Positions 55,857-64,000 of a stretch of DNA of 64,000 nucleotides are shown one piece after another (positions within the stretch are counted from its first letter, which is position 1; each line of letters begins with the position of its first letter). The notes under the pieces are model-generated. The model was not told where the DNA came from. It searched no databases and saw only the letters and a program-made list of their open reading frames with translations. Both the position numbers and the translations under genes were made by a program. The DNA is from Nocardioides soli (lineage in GTDB: Bacteria > Actinomycetota > Actinomycetes > Propionibacteriales > Nocardioidaceae), in NCBI RefSeq assembly GCF_014191495.1, contig NZ_JACHWR010000002.1, positions 1,178,001 to 1,242,000 on the forward strand. The letters run 5' to 3'.

Positions 55857-56930
55857 TCACGCCGGGTCTGCTGTCGCGGGTATCTGTGCGGCCCAGGTGG
55901 TGAGAGCTGCCGCGATCAGCTCGAGCCCGGCGTGAGACGGAACGCTCACGCGCACCGTGCCGGGAACTCCCAGAGAGGCGCCCGGTCGCACTGCTACACC
56001 GCTGAGGCGCAGGTGCTCGATCAGCCTGTCGGCCGCCGGCACCTCAGCCAGAACGAAGTTCGACTGCGAAGGAACGACCGAGAAGCCGTGGGCCGCCAGG
56101 AGCTCGCTGAGGGCCGTGCGATTCGCACAGACGTAGTCGCGCATCTCGGTGAAGTGCGTTCGATCACGCAACGACGCGACGGCCGCGGCCTGGGCGAGCG
56201 TGCCGACCGAGAATGGCGGCCTGATGGTGCGGAGCGTGCGAATGATCTCCGGGGACGCCAGCAGATACCCGATCCGGAGGCCCGCCATACCGTGCGCCTT
56301 GGAGAAGGTGCGGAGCACCGCCACCCGTCCCGACCCGGTCAGGCTGATCGCGGTGGTCCCCTCGGGGTCATCGCAGAAGTCGATGTAGGCCTCGTCGACC
56401 ACGATCAGCTTCGCTCGCGACGACTCGATGAAGCGGACGAGGGACTCGCGGGAGTGCAACGTGCCGGTGGGGTTGTGCGGATTGACGACGAACGCGATGT
56501 CCGCCTCGATCCGTGCCATGGCTGCCAGGTCGTGGTGCCAGTCCCGCAGCGGAACCTGGGTGATGCGAGCGTTCACGATCGTGCCGATCACGGTGTTCAT
56601 CCGGTACGCCGGATCCGCGCAGACCACGCTCCCGCCGCCCGCGAGGTAGGCCCAACCCAAGAGGTAGATGAGCTCGTCGGAGCCGTTGCCGATCAAGATC
56701 TGGTCCGGACTGACCCCGTGGAGTCGGGCCAGCTCCTGACGCACCTCGTCGGCCAAGGGGTCCGGGTATCGCTGGATCGTTCGAGCGGCCCCTTGAATGG
56801 CCTCCAGCAGGGCGCGGCTGACCGGGAGGGGCGACTCGTTCGAGGCCATCGATCCCTCGAGGAGTGGGGCCGTCTGGCCTGGAACGTAGGGCTCCAGTGC
56901 GTCGAGCCACGGCCTGGGACGCAGCGACAT
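55857..56930 (-). CDS. PLP aminotransferase, histidinol-phosphate aminotransferase-like
   Basis: 357 residues, fold type I. ILIGNGSDELIYLLGWAYLA, FVVNPHNPTGTLHSRESL, LIVVDEAYIDF and the PLP lysine in VLRTFSKAHGMAGLRIGYL are diagnostic of the HisC-like subfamily. It is probably catabolic rather than histidine biosynthetic: no his genes are near, and it shares an ATGA overlap with the upstream IclR gene. Substrate unknown. Confidence 0.9.
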   Translation of the reverse strand: MSLRPRPWLDALEPYVPGQTAPLLEGSMASNESPLPVSRALLEAIQGAARTIQRYPDPLADEVRQELARLHGVSPDQILIGNGSDELIYLLGWAYLAGGGSVVCADPAYRMNTVIGTIVNARITQVPLRDWHHDLAAMARIEADIAFVVNPHNPTGTLHSRESLVRFIESSRAKLIVVDEAYIDFCDDPEGTTAISLTGSGRVAVLRTFSKAHGMAGLRIGYLLASPEIIRTLRTIRPPFSVGTLAQAAAVASLRDRTHFTEMRDYVCANRTALSELLAAHGFSVVPSQSNFVLAEVPAADRLIEHLRLSGVAVRPGASLGVPGTVRVSVPSHAGLELIAAALTTWAAQIPATADPA

Positions 56931-57664
56931 CAGCGCCGACCGCTCAGCAGCACGGTCGCCTGACGGGCTGCGGTCATGACCGCTTCGGCAACCTCCGCGG
57001 AGTCCACGTCGCTGCCCATCAGGAAGCTCGCGCCGATAGCGCCGATGGGCTCGTCGGTACCCCGGAACACGGGGGCGGCCACGCAGTGCACGCCGGCCGC
57101 AGCGATCCCGGTGTCCTTGGCGTAGCCGCGCGCACGCACCTTCTCCAGCTCGGCCATCAACTCGTCGAGCAGTGCGGGGTCCGCCGCCGTCGTATCGCCG
57201 ACGTGTGTGACCACCCGCGACTCCGGAAGCCACGCGAGGCACGCCTTGCCCACGGCGGTGAGGCGAGCGGGCAGCCTGGCCCCGATCGAGCTGGCCAGCC
57301 GGATGCCTCGGCCCGGAGGGTCCTGCTTGCACAGGTAGACGGCGTCGTCCCCATCCAGGATCGCGTAGTGCGACGTGAGTCCCAGGCTCTGGGTCAGGGT
57401 CTCGAGCTGCGGCGTCACCGCGGCCACGGCGTCGATGCTGCGTCGGTAGGCGGCGCCGACCTCGAAGGCACGGAGGCCGACGGAATAGAGGCTGTGGTCG
57501 TTCATCGCCACGAAGTCGTGGTTGAGCATCGAGCGCAGGATGCCGTGCGCGGTGCTCTTGGGCAGGTCCAGCACGGTCGCGATCTCGGCGCAGGACTTCG
57601 GCTCGTCGACCTCGGCCAGGAGCCACAGGATCTCCATGGCCCGATCCACTGATCTGCTCAACAT
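56930..57664 (-). CDS. IclR-family regulator of the transporter/catabolic cluster
   Basis: 244 residues. HTH CAEIATVLDLPKSTAHGILR, effector domain TSHYAILDGDDAVYLCKQDP and RLPARLTAVGKACLAW. Distinct from the two paralogues at 7148 and 15371. ATG 57664 has AGGTGA. Divergent from the ABC transporter operon and cotranscribed with the aminotransferase. Confidence 0.92.
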   Translation of the reverse strand: MLSRSVDRAMEILWLLAEVDEPKSCAEIATVLDLPKSTAHGILRSMLNHDFVAMNDHSLYSVGLRAFEVGAAYRRSIDAVAAVTPQLETLTQSLGLTSHYAILDGDDAVYLCKQDPPGRGIRLASSIGARLPARLTAVGKACLAWLPESRVVTHVGDTTAADPALLDELMAELEKVRARGYAKDTGIAAAGVHCVAAPVFRGTDEPIGAIGASFLMGSDVDSAEVAEAVMTAARQATVLLSGRR

Positions 57665-57690
57665 TCACCTGCTCGTATTTGCGGACACTG

Positions 57691-57838
57691 TTCGTATATC
57701 CGGAGATTAGCTTTCACGCTCAGCTCCTGTCAACCGTTCCTGTCGGGCAACTGCGGTCATACGAACCTATTTACAGCGACCGGGATCACATGCAACAGTG
57801 CGGCATTCGCATTTACAACTCGCATTCGCATATACGAA
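57691..57838. promoter_or_regulatory. IclR operator region with repeated TTCGTATAT motifs
   Basis: Between the divergent IclR and transporter genes: TTCGTATAT at 57691-57699, CATACGAAC at 57758-57766, and the palindromic TTCGCATATACGAA at 57825-57838, with a weaker ATTCGCATTTACAA at 57804. The last site lies 15 bases before the transporter ATG, so binding there would block translation-initiation-proximal transcription. Confidence 0.55.
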
Positions 57839-57852
57839 CACGAGGTTCCTTC

Positions 57853-59424
57853 ATGACAAGTACGTCAGGCTTCACTGGCTCCTTCCTCCGTCGCCCGGCG
57901 AGGCGGGTCGCTCTGACCGCAGCGGCCCTGTTGCTGGCCTCGGTCGTGGGGGCGTGCGGCAGCGGCGATGGCAGCGCGGGGGACGACTCGACCCTCACGG
58001 TCGGATTCCGCTACGGGTTCGCGAGCTTCGACCCGCTGGCCAACCCTGCGTTCACCGCCGACTTCCTGCTTCCGGTCTACGACACGCTGATCGTGCGCAA
58101 GGGTCAGGACGAGTTCGAGCCCGGGCTGGCCACCGGATGGGACTACGACCCGGCGGCTCTCACCATGACACTGACCCTGCGCACCGGGGTGGAGTTCTCC
58201 GACGGCACCCCGTTCGACGCCGAGGCCGTGAAGGCGAACTTCGAGCGCGGCATGGCCGAGAAGGCCGGCCCGTGGACCTCGGTGTTCGCCACCTTCGACA
58301 GGGTCGAGGTCGCGGACGACTCGCAGGTCGTCGTCCACCTGAAGGAACCCCTTCCGTCGATCGTCTCGGACCTGGCCTTCATCCCCGGGATGATGGTGAG
58401 CCCCGAGGCGTTGCAGGACACCGATGCGCTCAAGAACGAGCCGGTCGGCAGCGGGCCGTGGGTGCTCGACAGCGACAAGGTCCGCCCCGGCGACACCTAC
58501 CCGTTCGTCAGGAACGACGGTTACTGGGATCCCGATGCCGAGGTCGTCGACACCTACGTGATGAAGGTGATCGCGGATCGGACCGCCGCCGGCAACGCGC
58601 TGCGCGCCAAGCAGGTCGACCTGATCGGATCCGATGGCTTGCAGGCCGTGCAGTTGGAGAAGGAGGGCTTCCCGATCGGCAGCACCGGAAGCATGGTCTA
58701 CGTAGTCGACATCGCCGACCGGGCGGGCGAGGTAGTGCCGGCACTCGGTGACGTGCGGGTGCGCCGGGCGATCGGCCTCGCGCTGGATCGCCAGGCTCTC
58801 CTGGACGCCGTCTTCGGCGGCTACGGCTCCCCGTCCTCGACCATCTTCCCCGAGGGCTCCATCGGATACAGCGCCGAGGTCGACGAGGGCGTCACCTATG
58901 ACCTCGAGCTGGCCAAGTCCCTGATGCGCGAAGCCGGATACGAGAAGGGCTTCACCGTCAAGATCTTCGTGATGTCCACGAACGAGAACATCGCCGCGGC
59001 CGTGGCGGGCTCGTTGGCCGAGATCGGGATCGAGCTCGAGATCACCCCGGTGCCCGACGCGGGGACCTTCGCAGCCACCGTCGCTGACAAGCAGTCGCCC
59101 ATCCTGATCGTGGCATCGGGGCTTCGATCGCCGTGGGAGATCCACACGGCGTTCGGCGGCGCAACTGGCCGGTACAACCCGTTCGGTATCACGGCGGACG
59201 GCGTCGATGCTGCCGCCGAGGAGGTCATGGCACTGGCCGATCCCACAGGTGCCGAGGCTGCGGCAGGCTACGGCGACCTCATGGAGGAGCTGATCCTGAC
59301 CAACGCCTTCATCCAGCCCATCTTCACGGTGTACACCCCGGTGGCCATGCAGGACGGGGTCGATCCTGAGCTCGAGACCCAGGCGCAGACGCTGCCCGAC
59401 CCCCGCACCACAACCAAGGGCTAG
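57853..59424 (+). CDS. ABC transporter substrate-binding lipoprotein, family 5
   Basis: 523 residues. Lipoprotein signal with lipobox ASVVGAC near residue 36; mature protein of the peptide/nickel-binding SBP_bac_5 type (TLTVGFRYGFASFDPLANP, LRTGVEFSDGTPFDAEAVKA, GSGPWVL). Exported and anchored outside the membrane. ATG 57853 gives a twin-arginine-free, positively charged n-region. First gene of the transporter operon. Confidence 0.92.
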   Translation: MTSTSGFTGSFLRRPARRVALTAAALLLASVVGACGSGDGSAGDDSTLTVGFRYGFASFDPLANPAFTADFLLPVYDTLIVRKGQDEFEPGLATGWDYDPAALTMTLTLRTGVEFSDGTPFDAEAVKANFERGMAEKAGPWTSVFATFDRVEVADDSQVVVHLKEPLPSIVSDLAFIPGMMVSPEALQDTDALKNEPVGSGPWVLDSDKVRPGDTYPFVRNDGYWDPDAEVVDTYVMKVIADRTAAGNALRAKQVDLIGSDGLQAVQLEKEGFPIGSTGSMVYVVDIADRAGEVVPALGDVRVRRAIGLALDRQALLDAVFGGYGSPSSTIFPEGSIGYSAEVDEGVTYDLELAKSLMREAGYEKGFTVKIFVMSTNENIAAAVAGSLAEIGIELEITPVPDAGTFAATVADKQSPILIVASGLRSPWEIHTAFGGATGRYNPFGITADGVDAAAEEVMALADPTGAEAAAGYGDLMEELILTNAFIQPIFTVYTPVAMQDGVDPELETQAQTLPDPRTTTKG

Positions 59425-59429
59425 CGGCG

Positions 59430-60386
59430 ATGGTGTACCTCGCTCGCCTGGTCATCGGGAGGCTGGGCTCCAGCCTGGCCGTCCTGTTGATCGCAGCGAC
59501 CGCGACCTTCTTCGGTACGGCGTTCATCGACCGGCGTCCGGAGTCCTACCTGCTCGGTCCGACCGCCTCGCCCGAGTCCGTCCAGCTGCTGCACGAGAAG
59601 CTCGGGCTCGACGACCCGCTGCTGGTGCAGTACCTGCGGTGGTTGGCGGGTGCGGTCCAGGGCGACCTCGGCACCTCGTGGGCGAGCTCGCAGGCGGTGC
59701 TCGACCTGGTGCTGTCGAGGCTCCCGGCGACGCTCTCGATCGTGATCGGGTCCATGGCGCTGGCGATTCTCGTGGGCGTCGGGCTCGGGGTGCTCGCCGC
59801 GCTGCACCAGAGTCGGGCGACCGACCGACTGATCTCGACCGGATTCACCGTCGGGCACTCCGTCCCCGAGTTCTGGCTCGGCATCCTCCTGGTCACGGCC
59901 TTCGCCCTGCACTGGTCGCTGCTCCCGGCGACGGGATACGTCCCGTTCGGGGAGTCCCCCACAGAGTGGGCGCGTTCCCTCGTGCTGCCCTGTGTCGCGT
60001 TGGCGCTGCCGGTGGCCGCAACTCTGGGACGTCACTCGCGCAGCGCGGTCGTCGCCCAGCTCGGGCAGGACTACGTCCGCTGGAGTGTCTCGACGGGGCT
60101 GGGGCGCAGAACGATCATGTGGGGTGCAGTCCTGAAGAACGCGCTCACCACGGTGGTGGCGATCGTCGCGCTGCAGATGCTCGCCATGCTCAGCCTCTCG
60201 ATCGTGGTCGAACGCGTCTTCGCGATCCAGGGCATGGGCGGCTTGGTGCTCTCAGCGGCGCTGAGTCAGGACATCCCCGTCCTGATGGCCGGAGTGATCG
60301 TGTATGGCGCCATCGTCGTGGTCACCAACCTCGTGGCCGACGTGCTCCAGGCGACGCTCAACCCGAGGCTGGGAGCCGCTTCGTGA
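59430..60386 (+). CDS. ABC transporter permease, DppB type
   Basis: 318 residues, six membrane segments. ESVQLLHEKLGLDDPLLVQY and DYVRWSVSTGLGRRTIMWGA (EAA loop) are DppB/OppB features. Starts five bases after the binding protein stop; its own stop overlaps the next start in GTGA. Confidence 0.93.
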   Translation: MVYLARLVIGRLGSSLAVLLIAATATFFGTAFIDRRPESYLLGPTASPESVQLLHEKLGLDDPLLVQYLRWLAGAVQGDLGTSWASSQAVLDLVLSRLPATLSIVIGSMALAILVGVGLGVLAALHQSRATDRLISTGFTVGHSVPEFWLGILLVTAFALHWSLLPATGYVPFGESPTEWARSLVLPCVALALPVAATLGRHSRSAVVAQLGQDYVRWSVSTGLGRRTIMWGAVLKNALTTVVAIVALQMLAMLSLSIVVERVFAIQGMGGLVLSAALSQDIPVLMAGVIVYGAIVVVTNLVADVLQATLNPRLGAAS

Positions 60387-62293
60387 AGGGCCAGGCAGGC
60401 CGTCCGGCCGCGTCGCCCCGCGGCAGGCGACGACGTACTCGCCGGCAGATCAGGATCGGTGCCGCGCTGCTCGTCCTCATCTACGTCGTCGGGCTGGTAG
60501 CGACGTTCACGATCTCCTCCGAGTCGGCCACCGAGCAGTCCCTGACGGAGCGGCTGGCCCCACCTGGTCGCGACCACCTGTTGGGCACCGACCAGTACGG
60601 GCGGGACCTGCTGGCGCGGACGCTGCTGGCGATCTCGGTGGACTTCCACGCGGTCCTCCTCGCCGTGGCCGTGGCTGTCGTGATCGGCGTCCCGCTGGGG
60701 GTGCTGATCGGCATGGGCGGCCCCTGGTTCGACCGCGTCACCATGAGGGTCGTCGACGCGTTCTTGTCGATCCCGACCTTGGTCGTCGTGATGGTGGCGG
60801 TGGCCTCGCTCGGCCAGGGCCTGGTCAACACGGCGTTGGGTGTCGGGTTCAGCTTCTCGCTGATCTATGCGCGGATCGCTCGAACCGAGACGCTGAACAT
60901 CAAGAACGAGCCCTTCGTGATGTCGGCGCGGCAGTCCGGGGTGGGGCGAGCACGCCTCGTCGGTCGGCACATCATGCCGACGCTGGCCCGTCCCCTGATC
61001 GTGGAGACGGCCGTCATCCTTCGGGCCGGCTTCATGCTCCAGGCCACGCTCAGCTACTTCGGCCTCAGCGTGCAACCGCCCCACCCCAGCCTGGGCAACC
61101 TCCTGCGTGACGCACAGGAGGCGGCGGTCGAAGCGCCGTGGCAGGTGCTGCCCGCCGGGCTGGTCCTGGTGGCGATCATCCTGCTGCTGAACCTGACGTC
61201 GGACGGGATCTCGGACCTCCTGGCGGTCTCTGGGACACCCCGCCGGCTACTGGACGGCGCGCGAGGACGCCTGAGTCGCCTGCCCGAGGTCAGTTCCGGG
61301 TCGAGGTCCTTGGTGATCGAGTCGGTCACGATCCAGGTGGACGAGGGAGCGGTGGTCCGTGACGTGTCGATCCACCTGGAGCGGGGCGAGGTCGTCGCCC
61401 TCGTCGGAGAGTCGGGCTCCGGGAAGACGATGACGGCCATGTCTGCGGCGGGCCTCCTGCCGCCGGGGGCGGAGATCGTCGCCGGCCAGGTCCAGGTGAA
61501 CGGCCACGACCTCGTCGGTGCCAGCCCGGGACTGATGCGCTCACTGCGATCTGCCGACGTGGGGGTCATCTTCCAGAACCCGATCTCAGCCATGAACCCG
61601 ACCTGGCGGGTCGAGAAGCATCTCACCTTCCCCAGCGTGGTCCTGCGCGGGCTGACGCGGGAGCAGGCGCGACAGCGTGCGGTCGACCTGCTCGGAGAGG
61701 TGGGCATCGCCGACCCGGAGGGGTGCCTGCGGAAGTACCCGCATGAGCTGTCCGGCGGGATCGCGCAGCGCGTGATGATCGCGGCCGCCCTGGCCGGTGA
61801 GCCCTCGGTGATCATCGCCGATGAGCCCACCAGCGCGCTCGACAGCACCGTGCAGGTCCGAGTGCTCGACCTGCTGCTGGGGCTGCGGGCGACGCGGCAC
61901 TTCTCGTTGCTGCTGATCACCCACTCCATGGGAGTCGTGGCGCACGCCGCCGATCGCGTCTACGTGATGTACAGCGGTGAGATCGTGGAGTCCGGCGCTG
62001 TCTCCGAGGTCCTCGGCCACCCCGAGCACCCGTACACCCAGGCCCTCCTCGCCGCCGTGCCGCAGAACAGGATGCGTGAGCGGGAGCTCAAGGGACTGAG
62101 TGGCTCGGTACCTCGGCCCACCCGCGAGCTGCCGGGCTGTCGGTTCGCCGAGCGCTGTCCGCACGTGGCGGCCGCGTGTACGGCCGGGAGGGTGCCCTTC
62201 GTCGAACGGCACGGACACGCTTCGCGGTGCCTCAGGGCCCAGCTGGAGAGCGATGTGTTCGCTGTCGAGGGGCGACGGGGGGACCTGCCATGA
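60383..62293 (+). CDS. Fused ABC transporter permease (DppC) and ATPase (DppD)
   Basis: 636 residues combining two usual subunits. Residues 1-290 are a DppC permease (HLLGTDQYGRDLLARTLLAI, EPFVMSARQSGVGRARLVGR); from about 310 an ATPase with Walker A GESGSGKT near 342, signature LSGGIAQRV near 456, Walker B IIADEPTSALDS and the C-terminal cysteine motif GCRFAERCPHV. Such fusions are known in actinobacteria. GTG 60383 and ATG 62290 overlaps show tight coupling. Confidence 0.93.
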   Translation: MKGQAGRPAASPRGRRRRTRRQIRIGAALLVLIYVVGLVATFTISSESATEQSLTERLAPPGRDHLLGTDQYGRDLLARTLLAISVDFHAVLLAVAVAVVIGVPLGVLIGMGGPWFDRVTMRVVDAFLSIPTLVVVMVAVASLGQGLVNTALGVGFSFSLIYARIARTETLNIKNEPFVMSARQSGVGRARLVGRHIMPTLARPLIVETAVILRAGFMLQATLSYFGLSVQPPHPSLGNLLRDAQEAAVEAPWQVLPAGLVLVAIILLLNLTSDGISDLLAVSGTPRRLLDGARGRLSRLPEVSSGSRSLVIESVTIQVDEGAVVRDVSIHLERGEVVALVGESGSGKTMTAMSAAGLLPPGAEIVAGQVQVNGHDLVGASPGLMRSLRSADVGVIFQNPISAMNPTWRVEKHLTFPSVVLRGLTREQARQRAVDLLGEVGIADPEGCLRKYPHELSGGIAQRVMIAAALAGEPSVIIADEPTSALDSTVQVRVLDLLLGLRATRHFSLLLITHSMGVVAHAADRVYVMYSGEIVESGAVSEVLGHPEHPYTQALLAAVPQNRMRERELKGLSGSVPRPTRELPGCRFAERCPHVAAACTAGRVPFVERHGHASRCLRAQLESDVFAVEGRRGDLP

Positions 62294-63279
62294 GGACGCC
62301 GAACCTGGTCGAGATCGAGAACGTCGGCGTGCGGTACCGATCCGCCGACCTGCGCCTCGGCCGGGCCCGCAACGACGTATGGGCGGTCCGAGGAGTCTCG
62401 TTGTCCATCGGTCACGCCGAGACGCTCGGCCTGGTCGGCGAGTCCGGGTCGGGCAAGAGCACGATCGGCCAGTGCGTGCTCGGCAACGTCCGGCCCACCG
62501 AGGGAACCATCCGCGTCGCCGGATTCGACGTGGGCGCGTTCGGCACCCGGGTGCCGCTCGACTACCGGTGGGTGGCCCAGGTCGTCTGGCAGGACCCGTA
62601 CCGCTCGCTGACTCCGGGCATGAGCATCGGGACCCAGATCGGTGAGCCGCTCGCGCGACGACGCAAGCGCTCGCGCGCGGAGGTGGCGACGGAGGTGGCC
62701 CGACTCCTGGAGGTGGTCGGCCTCGAGGCAGAGATGGCCAAGGAGAGGCCGAGCCGGTTCTCGGGAGGTCAGCGTCAGCGCATCGCCGTGGCCCGCGCGC
62801 TTGCGGCCGAGCCCCGGCTGATCGTTCTCGACGAGCCCGTGAGTGCACTCGACGTCATCTCCCAGGCCCAGCTGATCGAGATGCTCGAGAAGGTCCAGCG
62901 CGAGCTGGGGGTGAGCTATCTCCTCATCTCGCACGACCTCGCGGTCGTGCGGCACATGGCGCACCGAACGGCCGTGATGTGCCGCGGACAGCTCGTGGAG
63001 TCGGGTACGTCGAACGCAGTCGCCGAGATGCCGACCCACCCCTACACCCGAGAGCTGCAGGACTCGGTGCTCGACCTGTCGAGCACCGAGCGTGAGGCCA
63101 GGTCCAGCGGCCGCGCCGTACCCGTGGCGCGGCAGCAGGCGCACACCTTGTGCCCCTACCTCGAGAGGTGTCCCCGGGCGATCGGCGCCTGCGAACGCGA
63201 TCTCCCGCGCCTGGTGCAGAACCCGGAGACCAGGCACCTCACCGCCTGTCATCACCCCCTCACCTCCCCATCGGCCTGA
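62290..63279 (+). CDS. ABC transporter ATPase, DppF type
   Basis: 329 residues. Walker A GESGSGKS near 50, signature FSGGQRQRIAVARAL near 157, Walker B LIVLDEPVSALDV, and C-terminal CPYLERCPRAIGAC cysteines of the oligopeptide type. Overlaps the preceding stop in ATGA. Completes the transporter. Confidence 0.94.
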   Translation: MRTPNLVEIENVGVRYRSADLRLGRARNDVWAVRGVSLSIGHAETLGLVGESGSGKSTIGQCVLGNVRPTEGTIRVAGFDVGAFGTRVPLDYRWVAQVVWQDPYRSLTPGMSIGTQIGEPLARRRKRSRAEVATEVARLLEVVGLEAEMAKERPSRFSGGQRQRIAVARALAAEPRLIVLDEPVSALDVISQAQLIEMLEKVQRELGVSYLLISHDLAVVRHMAHRTAVMCRGQLVESGTSNAVAEMPTHPYTRELQDSVLDLSSTEREARSSGRAVPVARQQAHTLCPYLERCPRAIGACERDLPRLVQNPETRHLTACHHPLTSPSA

Positions 63280-63337
63280 CACCGCCGATCTCGCCGACGA
63301 CATCACGATCACCCTGAGACGAAAGAGCTCGATACCC

Positions 63338-64000
63338 ATGCGCATTGAACGGCGCCGTACCAACAGCGGCGCAACGACCTGGTGGGCGGAGCGGCCCGAC
63401 GGCTCCGGCCGGCTGGACCTGGCGCAGGCACACCGCTGTGCCGGCCTCGACGGCGTGACCGAGCCGGGTTGGCAGGGCACCGACCTGGTCGGGCTGCTGT
63501 CCGATCCGGATCTCCTGCGCAGCCTGCGCGCGGCCTACGACCATGCGCTGGGCCATGCGGACGGCGCCTGCGTCAGCGACGCCGAGGGGGGAAGCCCACC
63601 GACGCCGGGCGTCGGACTGTTCGACGTGCCGCGGAAGCTGCTCGGTGTGGGCCTGAACTTCCCGAGCCACATCGCGGAGGCCCAACGCGCGGGGGAGCCG
63701 GTGCAGGCACCGGCGCAACCGACGCTGTTCGCCAAGGTCCCGACGGCCCTCGCGGGCGATGGCGAGGAGATCGCGATCCCTGCCTTCGGTACTCATCTCG
63801 ACTACGAGGTCGAGCTGGCGGTGGTCATCGGAGCGACGTGTCGCGACGTCCCTGTCGAGCGGGCGAGCGATGTCATCGCCGGTGCGACGGTGGTCAACGA
63901 TCTCAGCCTCCGCGACGTCTTGTTCCACGCGCCCAACGGGATGTTCGAGGGCAAGAACTACGACGGCTTCCTGCCCATGGCGTCGACCTTCGTCACCAGC
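63338..64000 (+). CDS. FAH-family hydrolase, 3' end outside the window
   Basis: Fumarylacetoacetate hydrolase-fold enzyme, 221 residues seen of about 300. Motifs: KLLGVGLNFPSHIAEA, TLFAKVPTALAG, HLDYEVELAVVIGATC (metal-binding ExE), VVNDLSLRDVLF and KNYDGFLPM. Acts on acylpyruvates or related 2-oxo acids in aromatic or sugar-acid breakdown. Start ATG 63338; weak GAAAGAG upstream. Last visible gene of the transporter cluster, suggesting the imported compound is catabolised. Confidence 0.9.
   Translation, partial: MRIERRRTNSGATTWWAERPDGSGRLDLAQAHRCAGLDGVTEPGWQGTDLVGLLSDPDLLRSLRAAYDHALGHADGACVSDAEGGSPPTPGVGLFDVPRKLLGVGLNFPSHIAEAQRAGEPVQAPAQPTLFAKVPTALAGDGEEIAIPAFGTHLDYEVELAVVIGATCRDVPVERASDVIAGATVVNDLSLRDVLFHAPNGMFEGKNYDGFLPMASTFVTS

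Overview
The window is high-GC DNA from an actinobacterium. The pyruvate carboxylase, KstD-like flavoprotein, TetR, IclR and PadR regulators and the fused oligopeptide transporter would suit a Nocardioides-like or related soil actinomycete; the genus is inference from gene style only.

Left half (1-35.5 kb) is a mosaic of mobile DNA. After an intact pyc gene comes an intact IS1634-type element, then remnants of IS3 and IS110 elements and the first of two paralogous modules (small unknown protein plus IclR regulator). An IS3 element then serves as host for three later insertions. Its orfB was split by a 24.1-kb unit (8539-32669) bounded by two apparently identical IS21 copies with a 6-bp target duplication outside them. 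Joining the outer flanks restores the IS3 reading frame to its stop codon, so the unit looks like a true composite transposon. The same IS3 also received an internally deleted IS1634-type mini-element with perfect 26-bp ends and an IS256 copy.

The composite transposon carries: a decapitated ferredoxin reductase, the second unknown-protein/IclR pair (its IclR next to an IS630), decayed coxM-like and ureABC remnants, an APC permease and a DUF1989 protein (together suggesting a lost urea/ureide nitrogen function), a flavin-binding PNPOx-like protein, and a plasmid/ICE-like remnant (two small HTH proteins, DUF4192, membrane M48-like protein, DUF1173 split by IS256, helicase tail, AAA ATPase).

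Middle (35.5-41.8 kb) is a small island bounded by 36-bp direct repeats that resemble the 3' end of initiator tRNA-Met, each followed by a strong hairpin. It holds a tyrosine integrase with a low-complexity N terminus and a probable frameshift, and a translationally coupled XRE regulator - Ser/Thr kinase - TPR protein cassette whose kinase is split by an IS30. This cassette is the best candidate for an undescribed system, possibly defensive, but inactive here.

Right part (42-64 kb) looks like ordinary chromosome: DHA2 drug exporter, M20 amidohydrolase with a small membrane protein and divergent TetR, secreted GH3 glucosidase, tandem universal stress protein, KstD-like flavoprotein with divergent TetR, PadR/membrane pair, DUF1275 protein, and an IclR-controlled catabolic cluster (aminotransferase, family 5 ABC transporter, FAH-family hydrolase running off the end).
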